DNA of 64,000 nucleotides from Anisus vortex (GCA_949126835.1 OX421492.1:43860998-43924997); one strand, 5' to 3'. Shown: positions 11,533 to 22,457, counted from the first letter of the stretch. A program made the numbers and translations. The notes: a model not told the origin generated them from the sequence alone.

Positions 11533-11771
11533 TTGATTGGAGAGAGGATTTTATCAACTCAATGGAAACAGAGCGAAGTTTGTCAAGTAACACATGTGAG
11601 TTTTGTGGCAAAGTATTTACAACAAGAATGAGCTGCAGGGACCACAGGAATGCTGTGCATCTTCTTCAAGTTTGTTACCCATGCAACTTTTGTGGGAAGG
11701 AATTTCCTTACAAAAGAACACAAAGAAGACATCAAAGCTCTTGTTCTGCTAAATACTTGAATATTTCCTGA
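11533..11771 (+). CDS. Alternative zinc-finger exon 4 (cluster I)
   Basis: Acceptor attgatttcag at 11532, phase 1 (G+TT, Val), 78 residues, TGA stop. Finger 1 CEFC ... DHRNAVH departs from the cluster signature: the Gly before the first His is Asp, although the following HxN is kept. The linker HLLQVCYPC lacks the KP pair. Finger 2 is CNFC ... RHQSSC (C2HC) with Tyr -1, Arg +2, Thr +3, Arg +6. It is the most divergent member of cluster I in finger 1. Confidence 0.86.
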
Positions 11772-11948
11772 AAAGTACTGAAGAAAAGTTTTCATTCTGT
11801 TAAGGCACAACATAAACAAATTAATTTTTTTGTGTGTAAAGTATTTCCACTAAAAAAAGGCTAACAGTTCAGTTTTTCAGCTTAGTACATCAACTTATTT
11901 TTGTTTGTGTTACGTGCTTAGCTTAATTGTTCTTTTTAACATCTGCAG

Positions 11949-12229
11949 GTAATATATTATCCAGGCTTGACGTATCAGCTGAAATTAAGTCTTTACACTA
12001 CAAGTCATGGTTTAAAACCCCTCTGGCACAAGTTAAAGGAAAATCTCAATCTAAAAATTTTGTATGTTCATTTTGTCAGAAATGTTTTTCAACACAAAGA
12101 GACCTTGATGGTCATATGAACTCAAGACATCTGTTCAAAAAACCATTTATGTGTGAAAAATGTTCTAAAACATTTTCACACAGGACCAGCTTCAATTCAC
12201 ACAAAAGAAGTTGTTTGCAGTTAATTTAA
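11949..12229 (+). CDS. Alternative zinc-finger exon 5 (cluster I)
   Basis: Acceptor acatctgcag at 11948, phase 1 (G+GT, Gly), 92 residues, TAA stop. About 35 residues of Ser/Lys-rich lead are followed by finger 1 (CSFC ... GHMNSRH) and finger 2 (CEKC ... SHKRSC, C2HC). Finger 2 has His in place of the usual Tyr at helix -1 (FSHRTSF), a feature shared with exon 11. The linker is HLFKKPF. Confidence 0.87.
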
Positions 12230-12391
12230 TTTTTGGTGCCTATGTTTTTGTGAGTGTCTTGTTATCTTGCGTTCCCAAATGTTTTACTTTTTCCAATAGC
12301 ATTATACCAAAGTTGATATATTTTTTGAAGTTAAATGGGCAAGAATATTACATTTCTTGCTGATTTAATATTAGATTCTGTTCTGTTACAG

Positions 12392-12672
12392 ATATGGGTA
12401 AAGGAAAATACAGATCAGATACTTTTCATCATATCACGTACAGTCAAGATCACAAATTGACATCTACAAGGGGTTTTAAATGCCTATATTGTTTTAAATC
12501 CTATGCTGCTAAGCAGGATATGGAAGGACATGTCAATGCGCAACATTTAAATTGTAAACCATATCAGTGCTCAATTTGCCACAAAGCTTTTGCTTATGAA
12601 AAAACATTAAACTGTCATATGCGAAGAGCTCATGTTTCTTCTTTTTCTGAATTTTCATCTTCTTCCACATAG
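12392..12672 (+). CDS. Alternative zinc-finger exon 6 (cluster I)
   Basis: Acceptor ttctgttacag at 12391, phase 1 (G+AT, Asp), 92 residues, TAG stop. Finger 1 is CLYC ... GHVNAQH. Finger 2 is CSIC ... CHMRRAH, here a full C2H2 (H-x4-H) instead of the C2HC seen in most sisters. The tail ends in a Ser-rich run (SSFSEFSSSST). The Met at codon 2 is incidental; the acceptor is strong and the phase fits splicing. Confidence 0.88.
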
Positions 12673-12954
12673 TCAAATTTATTTCTATTGGAGTGCTACG
12701 GACTATTTTGGATTCTGTTGTGCTTTAAAAAAAAATTTCATGTTTGTATTTATCTATATATATTTATTCGTCTTTTCCTGTGGAATTTCAGTAGTTGAGC
12801 AGTCAAAAGGATTAGGAATTCCATATCTTGAGGACTAACATTTTATTAGACTGTATTTAAAGCAATGGACATTTCAATGTGCTCTTTTAAAAATAGGATT
12901 CAAAATTGAAAAATAGATAAGCCTCAAAGGAAAATAACTTTTATTTGTTCCCAG

Positions 12955-13217
12955 GTATGGCAGATAATAATCATCCTTTTCGGATGTTATCCAATCAGTC
13001 ATCATTTCTCAACCATGGAAAATGTGAATTTGGTAGGATTGGAATTTACGTATGTGAATTCTGTGAGAAGTCATTTACGGCAAGAAAAGACTATGAAGGA
13101 CATAAAAATGCAAGACATTTAAATAGTAAACCATATCAGTGTTCTGAATGTTTTAGATGTTTTGCTTATAAGAGGAGCTTGCAACACCATAGGCGCATTA
13201 GTCACTCGAGCGTATAA
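12955..13217 (+). CDS. Alternative zinc-finger exon 7 (cluster I)
   Basis: Acceptor tttgttcccag at 12954, phase 1 (G+GT, Gly), 86 residues, TAA stop. Finger 1 is CEFC ... GHKNARH, and finger 2 is CSEC ... HHRRISH, a C2H2 finger like that of exon 6. Finger 2 helix: Tyr -1, Arg +2, Ser +3, His +6. The linker is HLNSKPY. Similarity to exons 6 and 14 (GHKNARH) suggests recent local duplication. Confidence 0.88.
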
Positions 13218-13416
13218 ATCCTGACTTGAAATAATGATGTCAGTAAGCTAATTGGTTTCTTATATAAATATATCTCAATTCTTTCTGCAAATTAGATTGC
13301 TAGCTTAAACTGTTGTTTTGGGCAACTGATTTTTCACTCTAATCTTTAGAGAAAAATACTTGTTAGACAACTTGTGTTTCTATAAAATGTTTTAGCTGTT
13401 GTTTTATTGTGTACAG

Positions 13417-13658
13417 GAGGCACTTTTTCCTTGACGATCAAGACCAAGTCTTCTAGGGCAAGTGTCAGAAGTGTGGCTGGAAGCTACATATGTACATTTT
13501 GTAACAGATCATTTCCAGCTAAACGAGAATATGTAGGGCACATAAATAATCACCATTTGAAAATAAAGCCATTTTCTTGCCATTTGTGCTCCAAATCATT
13601 TGTTTATAAAAAGGGATTAATATTTCATCAAAAAAATTCTCATTTCTTAAATATTTAA
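13417..13658 (+). CDS. Alternative zinc-finger exon 8 (cluster I)
   Basis: Acceptor attgtgtacag at 13416, phase 1 (G+GA, Gly), 79 residues, TAA stop. Finger 1 is CTFC ... GHINNHH. Finger 2 is CHLC ... FHQKNSH (C2H2), with unusual hydrophobic Phe at helix +6 and Gly at +3. The tail ends five residues after the last His. The following 470 bp to the next exon is AT-rich with poly-T runs and no other gene. Confidence 0.87.
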
Positions 13659-14132
13659 CTACAGGGAATATTTTTCTGAATTTATATATTTTATCAAGTT
13701 TAAATGATACACATCTTCAATGGAAAAAATGTTTTGTATCTTAGATCGACCAAAAGAAAACAATTGTAATTCTGTGGGTTTTTTTTTATTTACATCGTCA
13801 TGTTCATTTGTATCAATGATCATTTTTTTTTTTAGATCTCTGAAAAGTGTTTGCAGTACATTTTCGTTGTTTTGTTTTTTTAAACATTTGCTTTGAGTTA
13901 TAATGAACACATTTGTAAATATTTCACCCTCTCCCCATTGACTAAACTTGTGTAACCTTTTTGAAACCTTTTATTTAAAAAAAAAATTCCACCCTTTTTC
14001 TATGGGTTGAAAAAGACTAAATGATTGAATAAAAATGATTTGTAAAACTCTAGTTCTAGACAGGAACAGGGTTAACTATTGTTGTCTCAGGTTCATCTGG
14101 TTATTGTAGTCCTGTTTAATTTTCTTATTCAG

Positions 14133-14410
14133 AATACCTTCATGAAGAGTGGCCACATCTTTCACCTTACTCTAAAGAGGAGATTTATAAGGGTACACAA
14201 TTTCAAGGATATAAGAAAACAAGCATCGTTTGTGAACTGTGTCAAAAGACATTTGCCAGCCGTCGACTATTATCTGGTCATATGAACTCCAAACACCTAA
14301 AAGCCAAGCCCTATATCTGTACACACTGTTCTAAAGGATTTTCATACAAAACTAGTCTTGATTATCACTTAAAAACATGCCAGTCAATATTTTCATCATT
14401 GTTTGCTTGA
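14133..14410 (+). CDS. Alternative zinc-finger exon 9 (cluster I), no start codon
   Basis: Found by reading the frame from the acceptor ttttcttattcag at 14132: phase 1 (G+AA, Glu), 91 residues, TGA stop. It has no Met before the fingers, so a Met-based ORF search reports only an unrelated overlapping frame. A lead of about 35 residues (EYLHEEWPHLS...) precedes finger 1 (CELC ... GHMNSKH), linker HLKAKPY and finger 2 (CTHC ... YHLKTC, C2HC). All ligands are intact and there is no frameshift. Confidence 0.86.
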
Positions 14411-14515
14411 TTTTTGTGAGCATAGTGCAATGAACCCTTTCTTAAATATCCTTACTCTCCTTGTATTTGTATGTTATTGTTGGTTTCAAATGCTGTTTTT
14501 CTTTATCACTTACAG

Positions 14516-14754
14516 AATGTGTCAAGTGGTACAGAAATCATGCTATGACTGATAGTCTTAGGAAAAAGAAGAACCATGTGTGTCATATTTGTTCTAAAGC
14601 ATTTGTCAATTCTAGAGTTTTGGTGGGGCATGTTAATTCTGTTCACTTGAATATTAAACCATACAAATGTCTTAATTGTTCAAAAGCATTTTCTTACAAG
14701 AATAGTATTGATATTCATTTAAAAATGTGCCGTGTCCAGTTTTCACTTCCTTGA
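14516..14754 (+). CDS. Alternative zinc-finger exon 10 (cluster I)
   Basis: Acceptor tatcacttacag at 14515, phase 1 (G+AA, Glu), 78 residues, TGA stop. Finger 1 is CHIC ... GHVNSVH, and finger 2 is CLNC ... IHLKMC (C2HC). Finger 2 helix: Tyr -1, Asn +2, Ser +3, Ile +6. An AATAAA follows only 12 bp after the stop (14766-14771), the clearest sign in cluster I of a private poly(A) site. Confidence 0.88.
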
Positions 14755-14852
14755 AGAATGTGCTCAATAAATTAGGTACTTTGTCAGCCCAGATCTTCAG
14801 CAGCTATTGTCTTGTAATTAATTCATCCAATTTTTTTTTTTGAACATAATAG

Positions 14853-15115
14853 AAATATGGCGACCACTTAAGCCTGAAATCAGTGAGTTAGAAACTACAA
14901 ATATGCTTGGAGCAAGGCAGATAATTGGAAATATTTTTTGTCAGTTTTGTGGAAAAAGGTTCCCTTCACGCAGATCACTGAATGGCCATTTGAATTCCTC
15001 TCACTTCCATCAAAAACCATATCAGTGTGAATGGTGTGACAAGTCTTTTGCGCACCAAACCAGCCTTCATTTTCACAAGAGATTATGTCTACCAAAGTTG
15101 AACAATTCTTCATGA
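14853..15115 (+). CDS. Alternative zinc-finger exon 11 (cluster I)
   Basis: Acceptor gaacataatag at 14852 after a T11 tract, phase 1 (G+AA, Glu), 86 residues, TGA stop. Finger 1 is CQFC ... GHLNSSH, and finger 2 is CEWC ... FHKRLC (C2HC), with His at helix -1 as in exon 5 and Phe at +6. The linker is HFHQKPY. The exon is 100 bp from exon 12, with no AATAAA between. Confidence 0.87.
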
Positions 15116-15215
15116 GTAAGTGTTAAATTTACCTTCAGCTTAATTCTGGGTTTTCCTGCCATGCCCAATTTGTCACAGTTTTTTTTCTTTCTTTTTTGTT
15201 TTTTTTCCTTTGCAG

Positions 15216-15484
15216 CAACCTTTGTGTTCCAGGGAATCCCTGAAGACCTAAAGTTTAGGAACCCATTCAGATTTCGAGCTTTACGATCAAAGATTATGTG
15301 TCACTTTTGTGGGAAAAAATATACTTCTAGGCGTGATTTAGAAGGTCATCTCAATGTAGTACATTTGAAGCTGAAACCTTTTGTTTGTTATAATTGTGGG
15401 AAAGCATTTTCATATAGTCAGCATTTACATGCACATAACAAAGTCTGTGTTGATAATTTTGGACAGTTTTTAACTAAATTGTAA
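15216..15484 (+). CDS. Alternative zinc-finger exon 12 (cluster I)
   Basis: A very strong pyrimidine tract (about 40 nt, mostly T) ends in ctttgcag at 15215. Phase 1 (G+CA, Ala), 88 residues, TAA stop. Finger 1 is CHFC ... GHLNVVH with Arg +2 and Asp +3, the commonest helix in the cluster. Finger 2 is CYNC ... AHNKVC (C2HC) with Tyr -1, Gln +2, His +3, Ala +6. The linker is HLKLKPF. Confidence 0.88.
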
Positions 15485-15619
15485 TGTCCACTCTTCATTC
15501 CTGGAAATAACAAAACTATTACTTCTACCGTGATACTTTTTTTTTGGCAATTCTCTTTAGCATATAAACTATATATATATTATGACTAAGTGTAAGCCAA
15601 AATATCTAACTTGTTTCAG

Positions 15620-15891
15620 TTGACCTCAATGGGGATTTCAACACAAGGAGTACTTTGTGGACTGCAAACTCTTTACAAACACCCCGGTCTGGATTCTCTT
15701 GTCAGCATTGTGGAAAGTTGTGTATTTCTAGAAGAGATCTTTATGGTCATACTAATGCTGTTCATTTAAAAATTAAACCATTCATTTGTCAGCTGTGTGG
15801 GAGGGGGTTTTCTTATAACAGAAATTTACATGTTCATAAGAAAATTTGTCCAGCCCTATTTACCTCTCCAAATTTAACTTATACACAATAA
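15620..15891 (+). CDS. Alternative zinc-finger exon 13 (cluster I)
   Basis: Acceptor acttgtttcag at 15619, phase 1 (G+TT, Val), 89 residues. Finger 1 is CQHC ... GHTNAVH, with Cys replacing the core Phe/Tyr after the second ligand (KLCIS). Finger 2 is CQLC ... VHKKIC (C2HC). The stop TAA is inside an AATAAA (15887-15892), so coding end and poly(A) signal overlap. The linker is HLKIKPF. Confidence 0.87.
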
Positions 15892-16245
15892 AGAAATCGT
15901 TCTTGCTAATTTAATATATAATGTACTAGACAGTTTATGCTTTCCTTTGTAGTAAGTGAAAATGTGAGATATTAAATAGTCTTGTCAGTATTATTATGTC
16001 CAGTAAACGGATTGTGTTTACATAGGCACCATCCCACTCTTTGAATGTTTGTATTTTTGTTTGTGTCCATTCCCAATGATTGGTACTGTTGAAGAATGCA
16101 GTGATGTACTTTACTGCAAGATGAAGCTACATTTTTAGCTAACATTGTGACACTTTTTGTTATCTGTTGGAAACAATGATTTACTAGAACTTAAAGGAAG
16201 CCTCATGAAAAATAAGTAAACATGTCTCCTTGCTGTATTCCTCAG

Positions 16246-16514
16246 CACTTACTTTTATGAAGTCACCCTGGAGGAAATATTCACCTGTGAAAAGAGCTTG
16301 GTTTTCCTCCAACCAGCACAGGTTGTCTTGTGAGATTTGTCATAAAACTTTCATAACTACTAGAGATTATATAGGTCATAAAAACGCCAGACATTTAAAT
16401 GTCAAACCATACCTCTGTGATTTCTGTGGTAATGGCTTTGCTTACAAAAGAAGTGTAGATTTTCATCAAAAAAATGGAAAGTGTTCAGCTATGGCTAAAG
16501 ATGAATTTCATTAA
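16246..16514 (+). CDS. Alternative zinc-finger exon 14 (cluster I)
   Basis: Acceptor gtattcctcag at 16245, phase 1 (G+CA, Ala), 88 residues, TAA stop. Finger 1 is CEIC ... GHKNARH, the same end as exon 7. Finger 2 is CDFC ... FHQKNGKC, a C2HC with a longer H-x5-C spacing. The 570 bp to the next exon is AT-rich with AATAAA at 16825-16830. Confidence 0.87.
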
Positions 16515-17084
16515 TTAATCATTTTTTTTATTGAACTGCTTTGTAATTTGGGTTGTCTCTGACTGTAAATAACAAGAAAACTCTTCTTATTTATTTGTGC
16601 ATTTTTTGTTTAGTTAGCACAAAATGAATCATAATGAATGATATAGTGTGAAATACAATACTAAAGTTTTTCTGTATAAATTTGTAAAATGTTTGAAAAC
16701 TTACCGTATTTTAAATTTTGTATATAAATACCAGTTAAACCAAGATGTTTTTTTTTTAATTAAACAAATTTAAATCATGATATTGTTTTACAAAAATTTG
16801 TTCTATGTTTATGAATGCTTATTTAATAAATGAAAATAAAAACTTAAGTTTGTTGATTATTCTCTTTTATACAAACATAAACCATTTAATAGCTCAGTGT
16901 CCATGGATGTGTTTACATTTTACAATGAACTTTTACTTTAAGTTGAAAAAGGGACAGGTGTATATCTATCTGCCAATGTATGTGCATTAGCTTTGATTTT
17001 GTTAGTCCTACCCTTGGTCAGCCTTGGCCCATGTTATTAGTGGCAAGACAGTGTGAATAATTTTGATGTTTCTGTCACTTCCAG

Positions 17085-17458
17085 TTGAACTGAAGGATGT
17101 TTATCCCCTTAGCACTCATTTCATTGTTGCTCCTTCAGTTGGTAAGGAAGAAAAGCCTTTGAGTCAACATGTGGATATTAAAAAGGCTCCCTTGAAGTGG
17201 GCAGAACGTGCACGCAAGTACACCTGTCATTTTTGTCACAAGGCTTTTGTGGTCAGAAGAGATTGGGAAGGGCATATAAATTCTATACATCTTAAAGCGA
17301 AACCATTTCGATGTGATGCCTGCTCTTGGAGCTCTTCCCATAGAGGAGAACTTCAGAAACATTTCAAAAAATGTCCATTCAATATTGGAGCTTCTGTAAT
17401 TTTAGAAAGAGATTTCTCTACTGAAAAAGAAAATTCAATTGACAATTTAGGCTGTTAA
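17085..17458 (+). CDS. Alternative zinc-finger exon 15 (last of cluster I)
   Basis: Acceptor gtcacttccag at 17084, phase 1 (G+TT, Val), 123 residues, TAA stop. A longer lead of about 45 residues precedes finger 1 (CHFC ... GHINSIH) and linker HLKAKPF. Finger 2 is CDAC ... KHFKKC (C2HC), but its core aromatic residue is lost (CSWSSSHRGEL), so its fold may be weak. An acidic and Ser-containing tail of about 28 residues follows the fingers, unlike most sisters. Confidence 0.85.
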
Positions 17459-17662
17459 TGGTAATTGTCAGATTTATTATGTTCTTTGTTCTCAAAGTTT
17501 AAACATTGGATTTAAATTTTTTCAATTGTTTTAGACATTAAATGAAAACAATTAACATCTTTGAACTTCTGACTTTGCTCATTCACCCGGTTCCCTTTCC
17601 GTGTACTTCTTTTCTGCTTTTTAGAAGTGATAGTGAATGTCTATATTTTTATATATTTCCAG

Positions 17663-18000
17663 CTATTATTGAATCTCTATTAAAAGAAGAAACAGAAACA
17701 TTTCATGATGTGGGAGAAGAATCTTGGCAGAAGTCATCTTTACGAAAGGGATTAGGTGGAAACTTTAAAAATAGTCAGTGTGAAAATATGGCCCCTTTCT
17801 TGTGGAAACCATTACATTTAAAGCGCTTTACATGTTTAAAATGCAATCAGTCGTTCAGCTACCCTGGCAATCTATCACGCCATAGAAAAGCTTGTGAGGG
17901 AAACTTTGATATTAAATGCATGTATTGTGAAAAAGTCTTTTACAGACAGGATGTTCTAAAAATGCATATGAGAAGTAAACATGGTATTTTGTGTGTTTAA
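17663..18000 (+). CDS. Alternative zinc-finger exon 16 (first of cluster II)
   Basis: Acceptor tatatttccag at 17662, phase 1 (G+CT, Ala), 111 residues, TAA stop. Here the finger order switches. Finger 1 is C2HC (CLKC ... RHRKAC) with Tyr -1, and finger 2 is C2H2 (CMYC ... MHMRSKH) with the RxD helix (FYRQDVLKM). The lead of about 55 residues is acidic (ESLLKEETETF). The pattern C2HC then C2H2 joined by a short linker matches what is known of Drosophila Lola tails. AATAAA lies 70 bp past the stop (18073). Confidence 0.87.
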
Positions 18001-18265
18001 AAACAAATTTGTAAGCATTGCTGCTTCTGTGATGAAATACTAATTTATTATCAAGTACAGGCTTACTACATGAATAAATGAAAGCACGTCTGGCATTAGA
18101 TGGAATAAATTATTACTTTATAGCACATTAAAACAATAAGTTCAATAAGCGTTACTCTTTTGGATTATTCTTCTGAGTATACAAGTCAACCAACACCTGT
18201 CCGCCCAATAACTCTTCAAGCATGTTTCTAGACACTTAGTGTCTAACAACTTTTCTTCTTTCCAG

Positions 18266-18828
18266 TTCAAGGTGATGCTTTCTGGAAGCTGAAGAAAAGA
18301 ACAAAGGACAATGTATGTGCTCGAAGAGCTTCTTTCTTAGCAGTGAATGATGCACTATCTTGTTCATCTTTGCTGGTTGCTTTTGATTTGGAGTGTAAAA
18401 AATGTACATTTGTATCCAATGATGCACTCACAATGTCTGTGCATAAAAAAACGTGCACTGGAAAGAAACATCTGACTTGTAGTTATTGTTCTAAAGTTCT
18501 CAGTCGGTATGATTCTCTTGCTGAACATATGCGTGGCATTCACGGTGTAGGCAATAAAGTTCAATGTAGATTTTGTGGAAAAAAATTTAAATACAGACCC
18601 CAAATGTATCAACATCAGACAATCTGTTTGGAAAGACCTATTAAACTAGAGCTAGACATACCATTTCCATCCGATACCATTGAGCCTGGTATGGAAAGAC
18701 CTATTAAACTAGAGCTAGACATACCATTTCCATCCGATACCATTGAGCCTGGTACTGAGAGAATAGATTCCAAAATAACGTTTCCTTATGATGTTACTAT
18801 GTCAGTAGATATGGATAATATTGATTAA
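18266..18828 (+). CDS. Alternative exon 17, three fingers plus duplicated tail
   Basis: Acceptor cttctttccag at 18265, phase 1 (G+TT, Val), 186 residues, TAA stop. Three fingers: C2HC (CKKC ... VHKKTC), C2H2 (CSYC ... EHMRGIH) with SRYD helix, and C2HC (CRFC ... QHQTIC). The tail contains a 21-codon tandem duplication (18630-18692 and 18693-18755), each unit beginning ERPIKLELD. IKLE fits the SUMO acceptor consensus, so the tail has two copies of it. Fingers 2 and 3 are closely related to those of exon 20. Confidence 0.86.
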
Positions 18829-18987
18829 GTTTTTCATTCTAAACCATGGTAAAATATTACAAGCATTGCATTAAATTTTTGCCAAAGTAAAACAGTTGGG
18901 GTAGCGTGTGTAGTCCGGCCCTTTTCCAACAAATACAATATGCACTTATAGATATACTTTTAATGAATTCCCTTTCCAACCTCTTAG

Positions 18988-19238
18988 ACAATGTGCTGTG
19001 TACTAATGTGAAGCAAACAGTGGTTCCAGTTTGTGAAAAATTTTCCAATCGGACATATTGCTCTGTTTGTGGGAAATTATTTGCATCAAGACATATATTA
19101 CTTCGACACATGAATACTCATGAAGCAACTGCTATTTATAGATTTTCTTGTAGTTTTTGTGGAAGAACTTTTAATCGTAGCGATTCACTTAGAAGACATT
19201 ATAAACTAATACATAGCATAACAAATTCATTATTTTAG
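18988..19238 (+). CDS. Alternative zinc-finger exon 18 (cluster II)
   Basis: Acceptor ccaacctcttag at 18987, chosen because it has the best pyrimidine tract and gives phase 1 (G+AC, Asp). 82 residues, TAG stop. Finger 1 is C2H2 (CSVC ... RHMNTH), with HMN recalling the cluster I signature. Finger 2 is C2H2 (CSFC ... RHYKLIH), with a Zif268-like helix RSDSLRR. The linker EATAIYRFSC is long and not of KPF type. It mixes features of both clusters and sits near their border. Confidence 0.83.
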
Positions 19239-19508
19239 ATGCTCAAATGTATTCATTTCTAGATGATTTCTTCATTCTTAACTTTAGTTTCAATAATGAA
19301 TTAATTGCTAGGAAAAAATTAATTTCTGAACATTTACTACCTGCTAGCCCTAAGATTCTAAGAGTTACCGTACCTGATTTATTAAGTCATACTGTCATAT
19401 TATATAGTACTAATAGTAGGTCTGAAGTAAGCTCATTCAGGTTATAGATAATCTCTAATAGTTTAGCCTCGCAAACTATTCCCACATTATATTCATTTAC
19501 TCTAATAG

Positions 19509-19795
19509 GTCATTCTTCAGTCAGCCAACATAATCATCAACTGTCCATTTCTGTTGAGGAAGAGGTTTTTCCAAAAAACTCGTATGGAAAACTTTGTTGC
19601 CCAGAATGTGGAACAGTATTTAGGAGAAAAGATAATCTTCGAGTTCATTTACGTAATAAACATAATGTAGGTAATCCTACTGTGTGTCAAGGATGTGGCA
19701 TGTATTTCAGATCCTATGTTAGGCTGAATAACCACATGGGTGTTTGTTCAATGCTGAAAGTTTCTCAAAATCAAAATAATTACTTTACATCATAA
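19509..19795 (+). CDS. Alternative zinc-finger exon 19, no start codon near start
   Basis: Read from the acceptor actctaatag at 19508: phase 1 (G+GT, Gly), 94 residues, TAA stop. A second acceptor 12 bp later (cattcttcag at 19520) keeps the same phase and would drop four residues. Finger 1 is C2H2 (CPEC ... VHLRNKH) and finger 2 is C2HC (CQGC ... NHMGVC). The joining stretch HNVGNPTVC matches the corresponding stretch in exon 17 (HGVGNKVQC), so it looks like a two-finger relative of exons 17 and 20 that lacks their first finger. Confidence 0.82.
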
Positions 19796-21678
19796 ATTTA
19801 TTTAACCGCTACCGGTAGTGAAAAAAACAAGAAGAAATATACTCACTCTATTACTATTACTATTATATTTTGTTAGCAATTCTTCCTTTCCTTTAACGTC
19901 TTGTTGACTGGATACTTTACGAGTGATTATTATTTTATTATAAAGTAATCGTGTTTGTTAGGATTATTATGCATTGATTAAATCCAATGATGTTAACCCT
20001 TGAGACTATTTTGTTATTCCTTAATTAAATGGTTCAAGTTTAAGACATTAATGACTCAAATTGAGTGATCCCCAACAATTATGTAGCTTCTAGTACCGCG
20101 GTACGGTACAATAATTCTCGTCTTTACAAGTTTGTTCTCTTATATAAAATAAATTTTAAAAAATAATTTTGGAACAGCATTTGTGTTCTTGCTTTTCTTT
20201 TGTTGTAAAATTGTATACAACTAGAAATACAACTAGAAACTATTAAACATTTTGAAAAATGAATACTTTATTTCAAATCTATAGTATTATTAGTATTTCA
20301 TTAAATTCTGGCATAATACTAATCTAATACCATATCCTGCAAAACTGACTATTCATGATGTTACGAAACCTAAAACTCATACATTGCATTGTTATTAAAC
20401 AAATACTAATCATTTAACCGAATTGCCGTAAAAGCGATATAAGACATTTCATAGACCAAGGTCTTAGGTTTTCCCAATGTAATTAGATAGATCCACGTGT
20501 AGCGCTGGACGTTTTAGTTTAATTCTTTGCCAGCCTCTGACGAGTAAACATGCTAGGTCTGTGCTCTGAGATGAAACTCCTATTGATTTCTAATATGAAG
20601 GATTCAATATTATTTTACAATTAGTCTCAATACTATTCAAAGCTTATTGAAGATATTTCTTATTCATTGGATTATGTGTTATTCTTAATTATGTGTGTAT
20701 AATATCATTCGGATTGGCACTAAATGATTTTGTAATTAAACCAATTATTCGTTGCTTTTACACAACTTGGTTTACGTTGATCTATCAACGTTATCTACGT
20801 GTATGTATGTGTTACTTATACAACTATAGTAATTACCAACACCACAACTCAACACCACGATACTTGCTGTATAATATGAGCCAAAAGTAATTATACATGA
20901 AGGAAAATCAAATGAAACTCTACTCTACGTTATGTTGATTGCCAGGGGATATTTGGAACCAGGAATACCTTAGACTACAATAAATTAATATCAGAATGAA
21001 ATAATAAAACCATCACCAAGTGAAAGTATAATCACACTAATTATAACAATATAATAACTATTATTTCATGAACTGAATGGGGGCCCTAGCCGAAAAAACA
21101 CTGTAACTACAATTTGACCAGGTGTGATGTAATACATGGTGGCTCGTTCCAGTAATTAAATACGGCCACGTAATAAAATGATGTCTCGTGAATGGATTAT
21201 ATTATAGTGGATTATCTCGTGAATGGATTATATTATAGTGGATATTCCGTCACGTAATAATGAGAACAAGATAGATACCTACTTGAACACTAAATATTTA
21301 AAATACCAGGTATATTACAATAAATATATTTTTTGAAAATATTACGACATATTTTAAATATATTATAATATATATATATATAAACAATATTACAGTAGAG
21401 TAGACTGTAGACATTTGAACAATATTATTACAATAGACATAATATTTGAACATTATTACAAAGACCTACGGTACCTACTTGAAATACACCGGTACCGTAT
21501 TAAAAAATATATATTTAAAAAAAAAATAGTTACAATAGACATATTTGAACAATATTACAATATTTACAATAGACACATTTGAAATAAATTACAATAGATC
21601 TATTTGATATACCGGTTATAGTTATATTTATATATAAATATTTGAAATATATTACAATGTCTTTATATATATATATAT
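19796..21678 (+). other. AT-rich intron sequence without a gene
   Basis: No zinc-finger motif or credible frame. Short TA-rich microsatellites lie at 21305-21660. A 33-bp direct duplication (ctcgtgaatggattat) lies at about 21180-21242. TACCGGTA-type palindromes begin here (19811) and recur through the rest of the window. Confidence 0.6.
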
Positions 21679-22457
21679 GAGCCCAAGTCAAAAGGTACTC
21701 TTTCAAGGGAAAAAAAATTAATGTTCACAGAGAGGTGTAAAAATGCACTTAAGTATTATCAGAACCTTCCTACACATGATTTGAATAGTGGGAAGATAAG
21801 TTATACACTGTAAAAGACACAGTGACGAAAAACGCGAAACAAAAGCAGTGGCTGCTATAGACATCTTGGTGTCACTTAGGACAAATGACAACAAAAAATT
21901 GACTTCAGAAAAAAACACACTAATGCTTGATGGATTTCTTCAAGAATTTAACACACATATCTCCATCATAGCCTATATTTATGATATTCAAGAGTATTAC
22001 AAGCATAGGGGTTGCAAAAGAGGGGGTTTAGGAGCATAAACTCCACACACTTGAAATGACAACAACTGTTCTAAGCAACACTATTTTTTTTAAACCCTTG
22101 TAAAAAAAATATCCCTGCATCATTTTCAGCAAACTTTGTGGCAAATAGTTATTGAAGGGCTTCTTGTATTCACCAAATGAGTTTGCTCCTTGGTTATTGA
22201 AATAAAGTCTAGAAAAATTGCATGTAATTAGTCACTTAGAGTCACCGGCAAAAAAACGTACCATTCTCATCAAAAAATGCGTTTTGAGACACATTTTAAT
22301 CAACCTAGGTCAAAATGCTATCTCATGCTATCTCGTTGTCCATGTTTGGTGTGAACTAAGTCCAAGCTTTAACTATTTCATTGCATTTTGACCCTTTAAT
22401 TTTTAATAGCGATTTTAAAAATATCAGTTTTGAGGTACGACCTTTTGACTTGGGCTC
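21679..22457. mobile_element. Mariner-like MITE candidate in a TA repeat
   Basis: Perfect 18-bp inverted ends, gagcccaagtcaaaaggt (21679-21696) and its complement ending at 22457. Both sides are bounded by TATATA runs, so a TA target duplication is likely but cannot be distinguished from the host repeat. The 779-bp interior has no transposase. Mariner-like by TA flanks only. Confidence 0.7.

Noticed and set aside
14079..14285. 68-codon ORF overlapping exon 9
   Set aside because: It is the wrong frame; the acceptor-linked frame encodes intact fingers and explains the sequence.
19247..19447. 66-codon ORF between exons 18 and 19
   Set aside because: It has no finger, no acceptor in phase 1 with a pyrimidine tract, and no recognised domain.
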